A program made the position numbers and the translations under genes. From Betaproteobacteria bacterium (GTDB lineage Bacteria; Pseudomonadota; Gammaproteobacteria; Burkholderiales; Sulfuriferulaceae): a DNA stretch of 6,470 bases. A model generated the notes under the pieces. That model was not told where the DNA came from, made no database searches, and worked only from the letters and a program-made list of their open reading frames with translations. Where the stretch lies: contig DMQT01000009.1 of NCBI GenBank assembly GCA_003455595.1, positions 1 to 6,470 of the forward strand, given 5' to 3'. This document shows, piece after piece, positions 6,353 to 6,470 of the stretch; position 1 is the stretch's first letter; the number at the start of each line of letters is the position of its first letter.

Positions 6353-6401
6353 CTTATCCGGCCACGGTATGTGCGATACCGAACGGAAGTGTCCGGGTAA
6401 G
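6353..6401. repeat. Long bulged inverted repeat in the right-hand non-coding region
   Basis: The arms 6353-6365 (CTTATCCGGCCAC) and 6389-6401 (GTGTCCGGGTAAG) pair at 12 of 13 positions as + strand RNA: 11 Watson-Crick, one G-U wobble and one C-U mismatch. The stem continues directly as GGTAT (6366-6370) with ATACC (6376-6380) around a loop GTGCG, leaving an 8-base one-sided bulge GAACGGAA (6381-6388). It is not followed by a T-run, so it is not a typical terminator. It could be a leader element of a gene beyond the right edge, a small RNA, or a recombination site; it lacks the paired core boxes of an attC site. Confidence 0.45.
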
Positions 6402-6427
6402 CGCAGATAGTATGTAAAGGGTAAGCG
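6395..6427. repeat. 9-bp direct repeat GGGTAAGCG, 24-base period
   Basis: GGGTAAGCG occurs at 6395-6403 and again at 6419-6427, exactly 24 bases apart. The first copy overlaps the 3' arm of the bulged hairpin. Only two copies are visible, so an iteron array or regulator site cannot be claimed. The region 6186-6470 otherwise shows no gene with a start codon and ribosome-binding site. Confidence 0.3.
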
Positions 6428-6470
6428 TTAAGCCGTATTCCGTCGGCAACCGTGACGCCTACGTTGGTCA

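Noticed and set aside
6353..6434. Integron attC site suggested by a long stem and GTTAAGC (6428-6434)
   Set aside because: No matching RYYYAAC core was found at the other end, and the hairpin arms do not contain the core boxes.

Overview
The window looks like a chromosomal segment of a moderately GC-rich Gram-negative bacterium. The many-domain PAS/GAF/GGDEF/EAL protein and general gene style suggest a betaproteobacterium, perhaps of the Nitrosomonadales/Gallionellaceae type. That placement is inference from gene style only; no marker gene is present.

Left part (1-1427, + strand): the 3' end of an ABC-transporter ATPase gene overlaps by 4 bases (ATGA) a complete ABC-2 type permease of 378 aa. 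Together they are the distal part of an export operon of the YbhF/YbhS/YbhR or drug/polysaccharide-exporter type, whose upstream genes lie outside the window. The permease gene converges on the next gene across a 108-base gap. This gap holds a small GAAA-loop hairpin and an imperfect direct/inverted repeat.

Centre (1536-5078, - strand): one large gene for a soluble cyclic-di-GMP signalling protein of 1180 aa, ordered PAS-GAF-PAS-PAS-GAF-GGDEF-EAL. The EAL domain keeps every catalytic residue I can check, whereas the GGDEF motif has decayed to DADHF. The expected activity is therefore c-di-GMP phosphodiesterase controlled by sensory domains. The start was placed at 5078, where a good Shine-Dalgarno precedes an ATG, instead of a GTG at 5195.

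Its upstream region (5079-5191) is the most unusual non-coding part of the window. In the sense of the mRNA it can fold into three successive hairpins of 7, 15 and 8 bp. The first two abut without a spacer, and the last sits just ahead of the ribosome-binding site and is followed by UUUCUAU. I do not recognise a known riboswitch class. It is a candidate structured leader for the phosphodiesterase gene. The rest of the gap (5192-5456) has no supported gene.

Right part (5457-6185, - strand): a 242-aa multi-pass membrane protein resembling M48 (HtpX/Ste24-type) peptidases. The zinc-binding HExxH is replaced by RALVH, while the downstream ExxxD and HPP landmarks persist, so it is probably an inactive M48 relative. 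Its ATG lies where transcription from an extended -10 would begin, suggesting a leaderless mRNA. The last 285 bases (6186-6470) hold no convincing gene but contain a long bulged hairpin (6353-6401) and a 9-bp direct repeat.

No rRNA, tRNA, CRISPR array, insertion sequence or defence system was found. The three gene blocks appear functionally independent.
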